A stretch of DNA of 64,000 nucleotides from NCBI RefSeq assembly GCF_012911015.1, contig NZ_WVVV01000006.1:212830-276829 (forward strand). The letters are read 5' to 3'. The position numbers and the translations under genes are program-made. Shown piece after piece: positions 16,346 to 27,087 of this stretch (positions within the stretch are counted from its first letter, which is position 1; every line of letters starts with the position of its first letter). The notes beneath the pieces were generated by a model. That model was not told the DNA's origin, did not search any database, and saw nothing but the letters and a program-made list of their open reading frames with translations. This DNA comes from Chelativorans sp. ZYF759. Its GTDB lineage: Bacteria; Pseudomonadota; Alphaproteobacteria; Rhizobiales; Rhizobiaceae.

Positions 16346-16750
16346 TCAGACCTGTTCCAGTTCGACAAGCGTGCCGGCGAAATCCTTCGGATGAAGGAAC
16401 AGCACTGGCTTGCCATGGGCGCCGATGCGGGGCTTTCCGTCACCCAGGATGCGAGCGCCCTGCCCTACCAGACGCTCGGCGGCTTCCTCGATGTCGGCCA
16501 CTTCGTAGCAGACATGGTGCATGCCACCCGACGGGTTCTTGGCCAGGAAGGCGGCGATGGGCGAGTTCTCGCCGAGCGGCTCCAGCAGTTCGACCTTGGT
16601 GTTGTCGAGCTCGACGAAGACAACCGTCACGCCGTGTTCCGGCAGCTCCTGGGGCTGTGAGACCCGGGCGGCAAGCGTGTCGCGATAGACTGCCGTGGCA
16701 GATTCCAGGTCAGGCACGGCGATCGCAACGTGGTTGAGGCGACCGAGCAT
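16346..16750 (-). CDS. mce: Methylmalonyl-CoA epimerase
   Basis: A 134-residue vicinal-oxygen-chelate protein that interconverts (2S)- and (2R)-methylmalonyl-CoA in propionyl-CoA catabolism. The metal-ligand pattern is visible: H7 in RLNHVAIAVPD, the GGMHHVCYEV segment around residue 85, and E131 in GTLVELEQV. The size is exactly that of the family. GGGAG precedes the ATG. It lies 13 bases downstream of rnj and 15 upstream of the DUF1467 gene, so it is cotranscribed with the end of the nuo operon; no mutase or propionyl-CoA carboxylase is in the window. Confidence 0.92.
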   Translation of the reverse strand: MLGRLNHVAIAVPDLESATAVYRDTLAARVSQPQELPEHGVTVVFVELDNTKVELLEPLGENSPIAAFLAKNPSGGMHHVCYEVADIEEAAERLVGQGARILGDGKPRIGAHGKPVLFLHPKDFAGTLVELEQV

Positions 16751-16763
16751 GGCGTTCTCCCGC

Positions 16764-18431
16764 TCAGGTGACGAAAACCGTCACGATGGGCTTCTTGCCC
16801 CAGGCCTCGTTGGCGGAAGAGCGCACGGCACGACGTACGGCCTCCGAGACGAGGTCCAGATCCTTTCGCCTGACACGGGGGATGCTTTCAATCGCGCCGA
16901 TTGCCGCATCAAGCATCAGCTCCTCGATATTCTCGCCCCTCTGATCCGCCTTGGGCAGTCCGATCGCGACAATGTCGGGATCGCCGTCGATCTGATAGCG
17001 ATCATCGAGCACGACATTGACCGCAACATGGCCGGCGAAGGACAGGCGGCGCCGGTCGCGCACGCCCACCGCTTCTTCCGTGCCGATGATGCGGCCATCC
17101 TTGAAGATGCGACCGTAGGGAACTCGATCGATGATGCCCGGATCGCCCGGGGCAATTCGCAGGAGGTCGCCGTTGCGGACCTGAATGGGCCGCGCGATGC
17201 CGGACTGGCGCGCCAGTTCGGCCTGGCCGGCCAGATGCGCCGCCTCGCCGTGAACAGGAACGAGGATGTGCGGGCGGACCCACTCATACATCTGCTTCAG
17301 CTCGATGCGGCGCGGATGGCCCGAGACGTGAATGAGCGCGTCAGTGTCCTCGATCACCTTGATCTCGCGATCGATCAACTGGTTCTTGATCTCGAGGATG
17401 GCCTTCTCGTTGCCGGGGATGACACGCGAGGAGAACACCACCGTGTCGCCCGTCGCCAGCGCGACGTTACGCATCTCGTCGCGGGCGAGCTTGGCGAGCG
17501 CTGCCCTGTCCTCGCCCTGGCTTCCAGTGCACAGGACAACGACATTTTCGCGCGGGACGTAGCCATAATCCTCTTCCGACAGGAAGGGTGGCAGATCCTC
17601 CATGTAGCCGAGCTCCTCGGCCACGGAGATGACCCGATGCATGGAACGGCCAAGGACCAGAACCTGCCGGCCCGCGTCGCGCGCTGCCTCGGCAATGGAA
17701 CGGATGCGCCCCACATTGGAGGAAAATGTGGTGACGACGACCCGATGCTTGGCTGCCTCGATGACCTCTTGCAGGCCGCGGCTGACGGCCTTCTCGGACG
17801 GCGATTCACCTTCGCGCAGCGCGTTGGTGGAATCGCACATCATCGCCAGCACGCCCTCGTCGCCCAGCGCACGGAACCGCGCCTCGTCGGTAAGCGGGCC
17901 GATCTCGGGTTCGGGATCGAGCTTCCAGTCGCCGGTGTGAAGCAGGGTTCCGAGCGGGGTCCGGATGGCCAGCGACACCGGCTCGGGAATGGAGTGGGTG
18001 ACGGCGATCGCCTCGATGTCGAAAGGCCCGACTTTGAAGCGCTGGCCTGCCTCGTAGATGTTGACCGGCACTTTCGCCGCGCCGGCTTCACCCTCGCGCT
18101 TGGAAGCCAGCATACCCGCGGCAAAAGGCGTCATCCACACCGGCACCTTCAGGCGCGGCCAGAGATCCAGCAGCGCGCCGTAATGGTCCTCGTGAGCGTG
18201 AGTGATAACAATTCCGGCCAGATTCTCCAGTTGTTCCTCGATAAAGCGGATATCGGGCAGGACGAGGTCAACGCCCGGGAGCGTCAGGTCAGGAAAGGTC
18301 ACGCCGCAATCGACGATCATCCACTGTCGCTTGGCCGCAGGGCCAAAGCCGTAAAGGGCAAAATTCATCCCGATCTCGCCCACCCCGCCTAGGGGACAGA
18401 AGACCAGCTCGGCATTGTCCTTGGACACCAT
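16764..18431 (-). CDS. rnj: Ribonuclease J
   Basis: A 555-residue metallo-beta-lactamase/beta-CASP nuclease that matures and degrades RNA with 5'-exonuclease and endonuclease activity. The zinc motif is H78-A-H80-E-D82-H83; a second histidine is in GTLLHTGDWKLD, and the beta-CASP segment includes CDSTNALREGESPSE. The C-terminal HVSGHPRRIELKQM and PVHGEAAHL motifs are clear. In alphaproteobacteria RNase J coexists with RNase E and acts in rRNA 5'-end maturation. It lies 14 bases after birA. Confidence 0.96.
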   Translation of the reverse strand: MVSKDNAELVFCPLGGVGEIGMNFALYGFGPAAKRQWMIVDCGVTFPDLTLPGVDLVLPDIRFIEEQLENLAGIVITHAHEDHYGALLDLWPRLKVPVWMTPFAAGMLASKREGEAGAAKVPVNIYEAGQRFKVGPFDIEAIAVTHSIPEPVSLAIRTPLGTLLHTGDWKLDPEPEIGPLTDEARFRALGDEGVLAMMCDSTNALREGESPSEKAVSRGLQEVIEAAKHRVVVTTFSSNVGRIRSIAEAARDAGRQVLVLGRSMHRVISVAEELGYMEDLPPFLSEEDYGYVPRENVVVLCTGSQGEDRAALAKLARDEMRNVALATGDTVVFSSRVIPGNEKAILEIKNQLIDREIKVIEDTDALIHVSGHPRRIELKQMYEWVRPHILVPVHGEAAHLAGQAELARQSGIARPIQVRNGDLLRIAPGDPGIIDRVPYGRIFKDGRIIGTEEAVGVRDRRRLSFAGHVAVNVVLDDRYQIDGDPDIVAIGLPKADQRGENIEELMLDAAIGAIESIPRVRRKDLDLVSEAVRRAVRSSANEAWGKKPIVTVFVT

Positions 18432-18445
18432 GTATTCTCACTCTC

Positions 18446-19279
18446 TCAATTGTTGGCGACGGTTGCGACTGTCCCGAAATGGACGTCGCCGGCCGCGATC
18501 GTCTCGGTCGAACCATCCTCGGTCCGGATCACGAAACGGCATTGTTCGTCGATGGTCTCGAAGGTCCCCCTGAGGATGCGTTCCCCAAGATTGACCGAGA
18601 CGGGTGTCCCTGTGCCTGCCGCACTCTCCAGCCAGCGCCTGCGAATCTCCATCAGCCCGGAAGGCTGCTCCCAGGCATCGTAGGCGACGACCCAGGCATC
18701 CGAAAGAGCCAGGAACAGATCGGCCGCGGTGCCGCTGGAACCCAGTGCCCGAAGCGACGTCGCGGGATAGGGCAATCCCTCCGGGTGGCTGACCACGTTG
18801 ACGCCGATCCCGATGGCAAGCGCCAGGCTGCCATCCGCCCTGAAGCGCGTCTCCAGCAGGATGCCGGAGATCTTTCCTCCGTCAAAAAGCAGATCGTTCG
18901 GCCATTTGACGACGAGGCGCCCGCGCCCCGAAGCGAGGTCCGCACCATCCGGCGCGGTCCGCACTCTCGATTCGTTCGGCAAAACGGCACGCAGCGCCTC
19001 CGTCAGCGCCACACCCGCCACGAAGCCGAGAGTCGCCGCGCGCGCCGGATCTGCAGGCATCACCAGCAGAAGCGTTGCAGCGAGATTTCCCGAACCGTCC
19101 TGCCAGGGACGACCGCGACGTCCGCGACCGCTCGTCTGGTTGTCTGTCACGAACCAGACCGGGCCAACGACGCCCGCCGCCGCCTGCTCCAGCGCTTCCG
19201 CATTGGTGGAACCCACCGCATCGAAGACCCTGAGAGCGTACCCCTTCTGTATGGCGCCGGGCGCGAGCGTGAAACCCAT
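18446..19279 (-). CDS. birA: Biotin--[acetyl-CoA-carboxylase] ligase
   Basis: A 277-residue class I biotin protein ligase that makes biotinyl-AMP and transfers biotin to carboxylase carrier domains. It has the biotin/ATP loop SGRGRRGRPW near residue 50 and the VVKWPNDLLFDGGKISGILLE segment; the C-terminal beta domain ends near GDVHFG. There is no N-terminal helix-turn-helix, so it is a ligase only and not a repressor. GTG (19282) and ATG (19279) are adjacent; the ATG is chosen. It starts 9 bases after nuoN and leads into rnj, a common alphaproteobacterial order. Confidence 0.95.
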   Translation of the reverse strand: MGFTLAPGAIQKGYALRVFDAVGSTNAEALEQAAAGVVGPVWFVTDNQTSGRGRRGRPWQDGSGNLAATLLLVMPADPARAATLGFVAGVALTEALRAVLPNESRVRTAPDGADLASGRGRLVVKWPNDLLFDGGKISGILLETRFRADGSLALAIGIGVNVVSHPEGLPYPATSLRALGSSGTAADLFLALSDAWVVAYDAWEQPSGLMEIRRRWLESAAGTGTPVSVNLGERILRGTFETIDEQCRFVIRTEDGSTETIAAGDVHFGTVATVANN

Positions 19280-19288
19280 CACGCCGCG

Positions 19289-20728
19289 TCAGAAGAAGGA
19301 CAGGGCCGCCGCCTCGGCGACCGCCGCGATCGGACCGCCCACCAGCACGTAAAAGAGCACGAAGATGCCGGACGCTCCAAGAACAAGGCGCAACTCGCCG
19401 GCCATCGGCTCGAAGGCGGCCACCGGCTTGTCGAACCACATGATCTTGATGATACGAAGATAGTAGTAGGCGCCAACCACCGACGCGAGCACGCCGATGA
19501 TGGCAAGCGCATAGAGTTCGGCGTTGATTGCCGCGAGGAAGACGTACCACTTGCCCCAGAAGCCAGCCAGGGGCGGAATGCCGGCCAGCGAGAACATCAT
19601 GATCGTCATCAGCGTGGCCATCATCGGGCTGGTTTCCGACAGTCCCGCCAGATCCTCGATCTGCTCGACATTACCCTCGCGTCGGCGCATTGCCAGAATG
19701 ACGGCAAAGGTGCCGAGCGTCATGGCCAGATAGATCAGCATGTAGATGACGACGCCACGCACGCCTTCCGCAGTCCCGGCCGACAGGCCGACCAGCGCGA
19801 AGCCCATATGGGCGATCGAGGAATAGGCCATCAGACGCTTGATGTTGGTCTGGCCGATGGCCGCGAAGGCGCCGAGCAGCATCGAGGCGATCGAGATGAA
19901 GACGACGATCTGCTGCCAATCGGGCGTGATCGGTTCGAAGGCACCGACCGTCACACGAACCAGAAGCGCCATGGCGGCAAGCTTGGGAGCGGCCGCGAAA
20001 AAGGCCGTCACCGGGGTGGGCGCACCTTCGTAGACATCGGGCGTCCACATATGGAATGGCACTGCCGATATCTTGAAAGCCAGACCTGCCATCAGGAAGA
20101 CGAGGCCGAAAACCAGACCCAGCTGGCGCTCGCCGCCGGTCAGGGCCGCAGCGATGGCCTCGAAATTGGTGTTGCCGGTGTAACCGTAGATGAGGCTGAT
20201 GCCGTAGAGCATCATGCCCGAGGAGAGCGCGCCGAGGATGAAGTATTTGAGGCCCGCCTCGGTCGAGCGGACATTGTCGCGGTTGAAGGCTGCGACCACA
20301 TAGAGCGACAGGGACGACAGTTCCAGCCCCAGATAGAGCGAGATCATGTCGTTGGCCGAGACCATCAGCAACATGCCCAGCGTAGCAAGCACGATCAGCA
20401 CGGGATATTCGAACTTGTCGAACTTCTCGGCCTTGGCGAACCCGACCGACATGACGAGCGTCACCACCGAGCCGATCAGCACCAGCAGCTTGAACAGGCG
20501 CGCGAAATCGTCGTTGACGAAAGCGCCTCCGAAAGCCTGACCGTCACCCGACAGGAACAGCACCCAGCCCCCGACGCCGATAAGCACGGCCACCGAAAGG
20601 CCAGTCACCGTGGTGTTCGCCCGCCTGCCCGAGAAGACGCCGATCATCAGCAGCGCCATCGCGGCGACCGCCATGATGATCTCCGGCGCGGCGAGGACGA
20701 TGCTGGAATTGAGTTCTGCCGTCGTCAT
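19289..20728 (-). CDS. nuoN: NADH-quinone oxidoreductase subunit N
   Basis: A 479-residue antiporter-like membrane subunit of complex I, with about 14 helices. The discontinuous-helix segments and the Lys/Glu channel are recognisable in [19 protein letters not shown] and [20 protein letters not shown]. It is one of the three proton-pumping antiporter-like subunits. It follows nuoM by 10 bases and precedes birA by 9. The start at 20728 is the first ATG and gives the normal N-terminus. Confidence 0.98.
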   Translation of the reverse strand: MTTAELNSSIVLAAPEIIMAVAAMALLMIGVFSGRRANTTVTGLSVAVLIGVGGWVLFLSGDGQAFGGAFVNDDFARLFKLLVLIGSVVTLVMSVGFAKAEKFDKFEYPVLIVLATLGMLLMVSANDMISLYLGLELSSLSLYVVAAFNRDNVRSTEAGLKYFILGALSSGMMLYGISLIYGYTGNTNFEAIAAALTGGERQLGLVFGLVFLMAGLAFKISAVPFHMWTPDVYEGAPTPVTAFFAAAPKLAAMALLVRVTVGAFEPITPDWQQIVVFISIASMLLGAFAAIGQTNIKRLMAYSSIAHMGFALVGLSAGTAEGVRGVVIYMLIYLAMTLGTFAVILAMRRREGNVEQIEDLAGLSETSPMMATLMTIMMFSLAGIPPLAGFWGKWYVFLAAINAELYALAIIGVLASVVGAYYYLRIIKIMWFDKPVAAFEPMAGELRLVLGASGIFVLFYVLVGGPIAAVAEAAALSFF

Positions 20729-20738
20729 GGACCAGACC

Positions 20739-22247
20739 CTATTGCTGCGCGGCGGCGCTCTGGGCGCCTTCCAGCGACAGCGTCACGTTGTTGACAAGCG
20801 CGTCCACCGAGGCCGCCGTCACGTCGAAGACGGGCGCGGGATAGACACCGAAGAGGATGACGAGAAGAACCAGCGGATAGATGATGGCCTTCTCGCGCGT
20901 GTTGAGATCGGCCAGACCCTTCAGCCCGTCCTTGACCAGCGGCCCGAACACCACGCGCCGGTAGAGCCAGAGCGCATAGGCCGCCGAAAGAACCACACCC
21001 GTGGTGGCGACGAGGGCAAACCAGGTATTGACCTGGAAAACCGCCACGAGGGTCAGGAACTCGCCCACGAAGCCGGAAGTGCCCGGCAGGCCGACATTGG
21101 CCATCGTGAAGATCAGGAACACGACCGCGTAGATCGGCATGTTGTTGACGAGGCCACCGAACGCCGAAATCTCGCGCGTGTGCATCCTGTCGTAGATGAC
21201 GCCGACGCAGAGGAACAGCGCGCCCGAGATCAGGCCATGGCTCAGCATCTGGAAGATGCCGCCCTGGATGCCTTCCGGGTTCATCGCGAAGATGCCCATC
21301 GTCACGAAGCCCATATGGGCGACGGAGGAATAGGCGATCAGCTTCTTGATGTCCTCCTGCATGAGGGCGACGAGCGAGGTGTAGACGATCGCGATCACCG
21401 ACAGCGTGAAGATCAGCGGCTGGAAGTAGAGCGAGGCATCCGGAAACATCGGGATCGAGAAGCGCAGGAAGCCGTAGCCGCCCATCTTCAGCAGGATCGC
21501 GGCCAGGATGACCGAACCGGCCGTCGGGGCCTCGACATGGGCGTCCGGCAGCCAGGTGTGGACCGGCCACATCGGCATCTTCACGGCGAAGGACGCGAAG
21601 AAGGCAAGCCACAGCCATTGCTGCATGCCGGCAGGAAATTCGTGCGTCAGCAGCGTCGGAATGTCGGTCGTGCCGGCCTGCCAGAACATCGCCATCATGG
21701 CGAGCAGCATCAGCACGGAACCGAGCAGCGTGTAGAGGAAGAACTTGAACGAGGCGTAGACCCGTCGCTTGCCGCCCCACACCCCGATGATGATGAACAT
21801 CGGAATGAGGCTCGCCTCGAAGAAGACGTAGAAGAGCACGAGATCGAGGGCGCAGAAGACGCCGATCATCAGCGTTTCCAGGATCAGAAACGCGATCATG
21901 TACTCCTTGACGCGGCTCTGGATCGAGGTCCAGCTGGCCAGCACGCACAGCGGCATGAGGAACGTCGTCAGGATGACGAACAGCATCGAAATGCCGTCCA
22001 CGCCCATGTGGTAGTTGATGCCGGAATCAAGCCACGGCACGTTCTCCACGAACTGGAAACCGGCGTAATTGTTATCGAATCCGATCCAGATGAAGAGCGA
22101 CAGAACGAAGGTGAAGGCGGTCGTCAGCAACGCGACATTGCGGATATTGCGGCGCGCGGCTTCCCCTTCGTCCCGGATCAGCATGATCAGGAACGCGCCG
22201 ACGAGCGGCAGGAACGTGACCGTGGAGAGAATGGGCCAGTCGGTCAT
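20739..22247 (-). CDS. nuoM: NADH-quinone oxidoreductase subunit M
   Basis: A 502-residue antiporter-like subunit. Clear family landmarks are [14 protein letters not shown] near residue 90, the essential-glutamate region [15 protein letters not shown], the broken-helix [16 protein letters not shown] near 225, and [20 protein letters not shown]. It pumps protons in the membrane arm between NuoL and NuoN. It is 3 bases from the nuoL stop. Confidence 0.98.
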   Translation of the reverse strand: MTDWPILSTVTFLPLVGAFLIMLIRDEGEAARRNIRNVALLTTAFTFVLSLFIWIGFDNNYAGFQFVENVPWLDSGINYHMGVDGISMLFVILTTFLMPLCVLASWTSIQSRVKEYMIAFLILETLMIGVFCALDLVLFYVFFEASLIPMFIIIGVWGGKRRVYASFKFFLYTLLGSVLMLLAMMAMFWQAGTTDIPTLLTHEFPAGMQQWLWLAFFASFAVKMPMWPVHTWLPDAHVEAPTAGSVILAAILLKMGGYGFLRFSIPMFPDASLYFQPLIFTLSVIAIVYTSLVALMQEDIKKLIAYSSVAHMGFVTMGIFAMNPEGIQGGIFQMLSHGLISGALFLCVGVIYDRMHTREISAFGGLVNNMPIYAVVFLIFTMANVGLPGTSGFVGEFLTLVAVFQVNTWFALVATTGVVLSAAYALWLYRRVVFGPLVKDGLKGLADLNTREKAIIYPLVLLVILFGVYPAPVFDVTAASVDALVNNVTLSLEGAQSAAAQQ

Positions 22248-22250
22248 GGT

Positions 22251-24239
22251 CTAGAAGAATCCCCCGAGCATCATCCAGGTCACGAGCCCGGCAACGCCGA
22301 TAAGCATCGCGAATGCGTAGTGGTAAAGATATCCCGTCTGCAGCTTGACGATGCGGTTGGTCACGTCGAGCACTCGGGCCGACACGCCATCCGGGCCAAA
22401 TCCGTCGATCGCCCAGCCATCGCCCTTCTTCCAGAGGAAACGGCCGAGCCGCATCGTCGGACGCACGAACAGGAAGTCGTAGAGTTCGTCGAAATACCAC
22501 TTGTTAAGAAGGAAGGCGTAGAGCCCGCGGTGCTGCTTGGCGAGCGCCCGCGGCCGGTCGGGCCTGCGAATGTAGAACTCATAGGCGACCAGAAAGCCCA
22601 CGACCATCGCGGCAAAGGGCGATGCCGCCACCCAGACCGGCACATAGTGGAACTCGTGCAGGATGTTGTTGTCCGGCAGCGTGAACAGCGCGCCCTGCCA
22701 GAAGCCATCATAATGATGACCGACGAAATACTCCTTGAAGACAAAGCCTGCAAACAGCGAGCCGACGGCAAGGATGTAAAGCGGCACCAGCATGACGGGC
22801 GGCGATTCATGCACGTGGTGCATGACGTCCGCGGACGCGCGCGGCTTGCCGTGAAAGGTCATGAAGATCAACCGCCAGGAATAGAAGCTGGTGAAAACGG
22901 CGGCGACAACCAGCAGGACGAAGGCGAAAGTGGCCATGGCACTGTTGGCGGCAAATGCGCCCTCCACGATCGCGTCCTTGGAGAAGAAGCCGGCCGTGCC
23001 GATCACGGTCAGGGGGATGCCCACGCCGGTGAGCGCGATCGTACCGATGATCATCATCCAGTAGGTCTTTGGGATAAGCCGTCTCAGCCCTCCCATGCGG
23101 CGCATGTCCTGTTCGTCGGAGACCGCGTGGATGACCGATCCCGCGCCGAGGAAGAGCAGCGCCTTGAAAAAGGCATGGGTGAAGAGATGGAAGATTGCCG
23201 CTCCATAGAAACCAGTGCCCAGCGCAACGAACATGTAGCCCAGCTGCGAGCACGTCGAATAGGCGATGACGCGTTTGATGTCGTTCTGCACCAGGCCGAC
23301 CGTCGCGGCGAAGAAGGCGGTGATGGCGCCGACGAAGATGACGACCATCAGGGCGGTCGACGAGAGTTCGAAGATCGGCGACAGACGGGCCAGCATGAAG
23401 ACGCCGGCCGTCACCATCGTTGCGGCGTGGATCAGCGCCGAGACTGGCGTCGGGCCTTCCATGGCGTCGGGCAGCCACGTGTGCAGCGGGACCTGCGCCG
23501 ACTTGCCCATCGCCCCGAGGAGCAGCAGCAGACAGATCGTGGTCATCGCGCCCGAATTGTCGAGCGCCATGCCGAGGAAATTCATGACGACGTCGCCTGT
23601 GTCGCCATTGGCAAAGTTCTGCACCATGGCGCCCGCTTCGGCGAAGATGACGTCGAACTGCACCGAGCCGAACATCACATAGACGCCAAAGATGCCGAGC
23701 GCGAAGCCGAAATCGCCGACACGGTTGACGATGAAGGCCTTCATGGCGGCGGCATTGGCCGATGGTTTCTTGTACCAGAACCCGATCAGCAGATAGGAGG
23801 CCAGACCGACGCCTTCCCAGCCGAAGAAGAGCTGGACGAGATTGTCGGACGTCACCAGCATCAGCATGGCGAAGGTGAAGAGCGACAGATAGGCGAAGAA
23901 GCGTGGCCGATGCGGGTCGTGGTGCATGTAGCCGATCGAATAGATGTGCACCAGGGCGGAGACGGTGTTGACCACCACCAGCATCACCACCGTCAGCGTA
24001 TCGATCCGCAAGGCCCAGGCGGCCGACAGATCGCCCGAATCGATGAAGCGCATCACCGGCACGGTGAAGGATCCTCCGCCCCCCATCGCGACGCTGAAGA
24101 AGGCGATCCAGGACAGGACGGCGACAATCACCATCAGGCCCGAAGTGACGTATTCCGATGCCTTGGCGCCGATCGAACGGCCAAAGAGGCCCGCGATCAG
24201 GAAGCCCAGAAGGGGCAGGAAGACAATGGCGTGGTACAT
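22251..24239 (-). CDS. nuoL: NADH-quinone oxidoreductase subunit L
   Basis: A 662-residue antiporter-like subunit at the far end of the membrane arm. Landmarks are the [18 protein letters not shown] segment, [20 protein letters not shown] with the broken helix, and [20 protein letters not shown]. The last 150 residues carry the long lateral helix and the final anchor helix. Length is normal. It follows nuoK by 9 bases. Confidence 0.98.
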   Translation of the reverse strand: MYHAIVFLPLLGFLIAGLFGRSIGAKASEYVTSGLMVIVAVLSWIAFFSVAMGGGGSFTVPVMRFIDSGDLSAAWALRIDTLTVVMLVVVNTVSALVHIYSIGYMHHDPHRPRFFAYLSLFTFAMLMLVTSDNLVQLFFGWEGVGLASYLLIGFWYKKPSANAAAMKAFIVNRVGDFGFALGIFGVYVMFGSVQFDVIFAEAGAMVQNFANGDTGDVVMNFLGMALDNSGAMTTICLLLLLGAMGKSAQVPLHTWLPDAMEGPTPVSALIHAATMVTAGVFMLARLSPIFELSSTALMVVIFVGAITAFFAATVGLVQNDIKRVIAYSTCSQLGYMFVALGTGFYGAAIFHLFTHAFFKALLFLGAGSVIHAVSDEQDMRRMGGLRRLIPKTYWMMIIGTIALTGVGIPLTVIGTAGFFSKDAIVEGAFAANSAMATFAFVLLVVAAVFTSFYSWRLIFMTFHGKPRASADVMHHVHESPPVMLVPLYILAVGSLFAGFVFKEYFVGHHYDGFWQGALFTLPDNNILHEFHYVPVWVAASPFAAMVVGFLVAYEFYIRRPDRPRALAKQHRGLYAFLLNKWYFDELYDFLFVRPTMRLGRFLWKKGDGWAIDGFGPDGVSARVLDVTNRIVKLQTGYLYHYAFAMLIGVAGLVTWMMLGGFF

Positions 24240-24248
24240 GGCTGTCCC

Positions 24249-24560
24249 CTAGCCCTTCATCATGTTGACGTCCTCGACCGCGATCGAACCGCGGTTGCGG
24301 AAGAAGACGACGAGTATGGCAAGTCCGATGGCGGCTTCGGCCGCCGCAACCGTCAGGACGAACAGGGCGAAGACCTGCCCGACCATGTCGCCGAGCTGGG
24401 CCGAGAAGGCCACGAAGTTCAGGTTCACCGCGAGCAGGATCAGTTCGATCGACATGAGGATGACGATCACGTTGCGGCGATTCAGGAAGATGCCGAACAC
24501 GCCGATGGTGAACAGAAGCGCGGAGACTGTGAGATAATGCGAAATGCCGACGACCAGCAT
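24249..24560 (-). CDS. nuoK: NADH-quinone oxidoreductase subunit K
   Basis: A 103-residue three-helix subunit at the junction of the quinone chamber and the antiporter modules. The two functionally important membrane glutamates are visible, in [14 protein letters not shown] (helix 2) and [14 protein letters not shown] (helix 3). It lies two bases after the nuoJ stop. Confidence 0.97.
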   Translation of the reverse strand: MLVVGISHYLTVSALLFTIGVFGIFLNRRNVIVILMSIELILLAVNLNFVAFSAQLGDMVGQVFALFVLTVAAAEAAIGLAILVVFFRNRGSIAVEDVNMMKG

Positions 24561-24562
24561 GA

Positions 24563-25183
24563 TCAGAGCCCCTTGCCCGTTTCGACCTTGCGGACCTCAA
24601 TGGCCGTTTCCGGCGAACGCGCAACCTGCGCGGCGATGTCCTGGCGCTTGACACCTTCCTTGTGACGAAGGGTGAGCACGATGGCGCCGATCATGGCAAC
24701 CAGCAGGATCAGGCCCGCAATCTGGAAGAAGTAGATGTAGTCCGTGTAGAGAATATCGCCGAGGGCCTGGGTGTTCTGGCGCTCGAGCGGCGAAGGTGTC
24801 GGCCGCGAAATCTCGACGGCGAGCTCCGGCGAGAAGGTGTAGCCGCCCAGAACCACGATCAGCTCGGCCGCCAGGATGATGCCCACCAGCGCGCCGACCG
24901 GCGCGTATTGAAGCGCACCGCGCTTGAGGCCCGCGAAGTCCACGTCGAGCATCATGACCACGAACAGGAACAGTACCGCCACGGCACCGACATAAACGAC
25001 GATCAGAATCAGCGCGAGGAACTCGGCACCCGTCATCAAGAAGAGGGCGGCGGCATTGAAGAAGGTCAGGATCAGATACAACACCGAATGCACGGGATTG
25101 CGCGATGCAATCACCATGAACGCGGCTCCAACCGCGACAAAGGCGAACAGATAGAAGAAGATCGCCTCTAGTCCTGTCAGCAT
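24563..25183 (-). CDS. nuoJ: NADH-quinone oxidoreductase subunit J
   Basis: A 206-residue membrane subunit with five helices; the conserved helix 3 reads [22 protein letters not shown], containing the pi-bulge tyrosine-glycine segment. The ATG at 25183 has GGGGGAA upstream; the frame opens further 5' but that extension is Arg-rich and not family-like. The 155 bases between the nuoI stop and this start hold only a 10-codon frame and no recognisable gene. Confidence 0.96.
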   Translation of the reverse strand: MLTGLEAIFFYLFAFVAVGAAFMVIASRNPVHSVLYLILTFFNAAALFLMTGAEFLALILIVVYVGAVAVLFLFVVMMLDVDFAGLKRGALQYAPVGALVGIILAAELIVVLGGYTFSPELAVEISRPTPSPLERQNTQALGDILYTDYIYFFQIAGLILLVAMIGAIVLTLRHKEGVKRQDIAAQVARSPETAIEVRKVETGKGL

Positions 25184-25338
25184 GGGTTCCCCCGGTTTGC
25201 CTTGGCAGCGGCGCGGCGCGCCCTGCCTCCTGCGATCGCTGCGCCTGCCTGTGGCGCGCGCGGTCGCGTGTCTCTTAGACGAGCCGTTCCGGCCCGTCCA
25301 CACTCATTAGCGCCCCCCTCGGGAGGCCGTGAAATGCC

Positions 25339-25836
25339 CTAGCGGTAGGGCGAGTCCATCTCCAGATTGCGGGCCAGCTCGCGCTCCCAGCGGTCGCCAT
25401 TGGCCAGCAACTTGTCCTTGTCGTAGTAGAGCTCCTCGCGCGTCTCCGTCGCGAATTCGAAATTGGGGCCCTCGACGATGGCGTCGACCGGACAGGCTTC
25501 CTGGCAGAAGCCGCAATAGATGCACTTCACCATGTCGATGTCGTAGCGCACCGTGCGCCGCGTGCCGTCGTTGCGACGCGGGCCGGCCTCGATGGTGATC
25601 GCCTGCGCGGGGCAGATCGCCTCGCACAGCTTGCAGGCGATGCAGCGTTCCTCACCGTTGGGGTAACGACGCAACGCATGCTCACCGCGGAAACGTGGGC
25701 TGATCGGCCCCTTTTCGTGAGGATAGTTGACCGTATATTTCGGCGCGAAGAACTGCCGCATCGACAGCCCGATCGCCTTGACGAACTCGATCAGCAGCAG
25801 CGACTTCGCGGCCTGTGCCAGAGCAGACATCGTCAT
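25339..25836 (-). CDS. nuoI: NADH-quinone oxidoreductase subunit I
   Basis: A 165-residue 2[4Fe-4S] subunit linking the peripheral arm to the quinone site. Cluster motifs are C65-x2-C68-x2-C71-x3-C75 and C105-x2-C108-x2-C111-x3-C115. An amphipathic N-terminal helix (about 6-28) lies on the membrane. The ATG at 25836 overlaps the stop of the upstream 63-residue gene by 4 bases (ATGA), which supports this start over the internal ATG two codons later. Confidence 0.98.
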   Translation of the reverse strand: MTMSALAQAAKSLLLIEFVKAIGLSMRQFFAPKYTVNYPHEKGPISPRFRGEHALRRYPNGEERCIACKLCEAICPAQAITIEAGPRRNDGTRRTVRYDIDMVKCIYCGFCQEACPVDAIVEGPNFEFATETREELYYDKDKLLANGDRWERELARNLEMDSPYR

Positions 25837-26024
25837 TCTCCAAATGCGTAGTGGCCGATGAGCCAGCCGGCCACCGGAAGCAGGAACAGCTGGCTGAACC
25901 CGGCCAGGTTCAGGACCTTCTTCGTATCCGCCAGCGAGACGCGGCTTGCCAGGAGACGCAGAAGGACGAGGTCGACAATTGCGACCACCAACCCGATCAG
26001 CGCTCCGATCACGCCAGCACTCAT
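25833..26024 (-). CDS. 63-residue two-helix membrane protein between nuoH and nuoI
   Basis: A 63-residue, very hydrophobic protein with two predicted transmembrane helices, about residues 3-25 ([19 protein letters not shown]) and 42-60 ([19 protein letters not shown]), joined by a short loop with RVSLADTKK. The ATG overlaps the nuoH stop as ATGA and its stop overlaps the nuoI start as ATGA, so it is translationally coupled on both sides. I do not recognise a family. Its position and coupling suggest it is made with complex I and may be an accessory subunit or assembly protein; that is inference. Confidence 0.8.
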   Translation of the reverse strand: MSAGVIGALIGLVVAIVDLVLLRLLASRVSLADTKKVLNLAGFSQLFLLPVAGWLIGHYAFGE

Positions 26025-27070
26025 GCGACCAGCAGCTCCCAAAGCTTGAGGACCGTTGCGGTTGCCACGACCATGAACAGCGACAGCGGCAGGAACACCT
26101 TCCAGCCCAGACGCATCAGCTGGTCGTAGCGGAAACGCGGCACGAACGACTTCACGAGGGCGAACATGAAGAACACCATGACGACCTTGAAGACGAACCA
26201 GAACACGCCCGGCAGCCAGTTGAACGGCGCGATGTCGACCGGCGGCAGCCAGCCACCCAGGAAGAGGATGGTCGTCAGCGCGCACATCAGCACGATGGCA
26301 ACGTACTCGCCCAGGAAGAACAGCAGGAACGGCGTCGAGGAATATTCGATCATGTGACCCGCGACGAGTTCCGATTCGGCCTCGACCAGATCGAAAGGTG
26401 GACGGTTCGTCTCGGCCAGCGCCGAGATGAAGAACACGATGAACATCGGGAACAGCGCCAGCCAGTGCCAGTCGAGGAAGGACGATGGCAGGCCGAGCCA
26501 GGTGCCGATGCCCACCTCCTGGGCCAGCACGATGTGCGTCAGGTTGAGCGAGCCGACGGCCAAGAGCACCGTCACGATGACGAAGCCGATCGAGACCTCG
26601 TAGGACACCATCTGCGCCGCCGAGCGCAACGCGCCCAGGAACGGATATTTGGAGTTCGAGGCCCAGCCACCCATCAGCACGCCGTAGACCTCGAGCGAGG
26701 CGATGGCGAAGATGAAGAGAATCCCGACATTGATATCGGCGATAACCCAACCATAGTCGACCGGGATCACGGCCCAGGTCGCCATGGCCAGAACCGCGGC
26801 GACAAGGGGCGCGAGCAGGAAGACGCCCTTGTTGGCACCGGACGGGATGACCGGCTCCTTGAAGACGAACTTGAGCAGATCGGCGAAGGACTGCAGCAGC
26901 CCCCACGGGCCGACGACATTGGGACCGCGGCGCAGCTGGACGGCCGCCCAGACCTTGCGGTCCGCGTAAAGCAGGAACGCGATCAGGACCAGCAGGACCA
27001 CCAGAAGCAGCACAGACTGCAGCAGGATCAGGAGCCCGGGCCAGACATATATGGAGAAGAAGGAATCCAT
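26021..27070 (-). CDS. nuoH: NADH-quinone oxidoreductase subunit H
   Basis: A 349-residue membrane subunit forming the quinone-entry chamber. Conserved landmarks are [14 protein letters not shown] near residue 50, the loop with [19 protein letters not shown] near 220, which carries the acidic residues of the quinone cavity, and [13 protein letters not shown]. The ATG at 27070 gives the standard N-terminus; the open frame upstream overlaps nuoG and is not family-like. The stop overlaps the next small gene by 4 bases. Confidence 0.98.
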   Translation of the reverse strand: MDSFFSIYVWPGLLILLQSVLLLVVLLVLIAFLLYADRKVWAAVQLRRGPNVVGPWGLLQSFADLLKFVFKEPVIPSGANKGVFLLAPLVAAVLAMATWAVIPVDYGWVIADINVGILFIFAIASLEVYGVLMGGWASNSKYPFLGALRSAAQMVSYEVSIGFVIVTVLLAVGSLNLTHIVLAQEVGIGTWLGLPSSFLDWHWLALFPMFIVFFISALAETNRPPFDLVEAESELVAGHMIEYSSTPFLLFFLGEYVAIVLMCALTTILFLGGWLPPVDIAPFNWLPGVFWFVFKVVMVFFMFALVKSFVPRFRYDQLMRLGWKVFLPLSLFMVVATATVLKLWELLVA

Positions 27071-27087
27071 CGTTTCTTGCCTGTCCC

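Noticed and set aside
20610-24665. A 1351-codon open frame on the plus strand, antisense to nuoN, nuoM, nuoL and nuoK
   Set aside because: The product is His/Asp/Arg/Glu-rich low complexity with no domain, as expected from the opposite strand of GC-rich genes coding hydrophobic proteins. The minus-strand genes are unmistakable.
25184-25338. Possible small gene in the 155-base gap between nuoJ and nuoI
   Set aside because: Only a 10-codon frame and no hydrophobic pattern are present on the coding strand.
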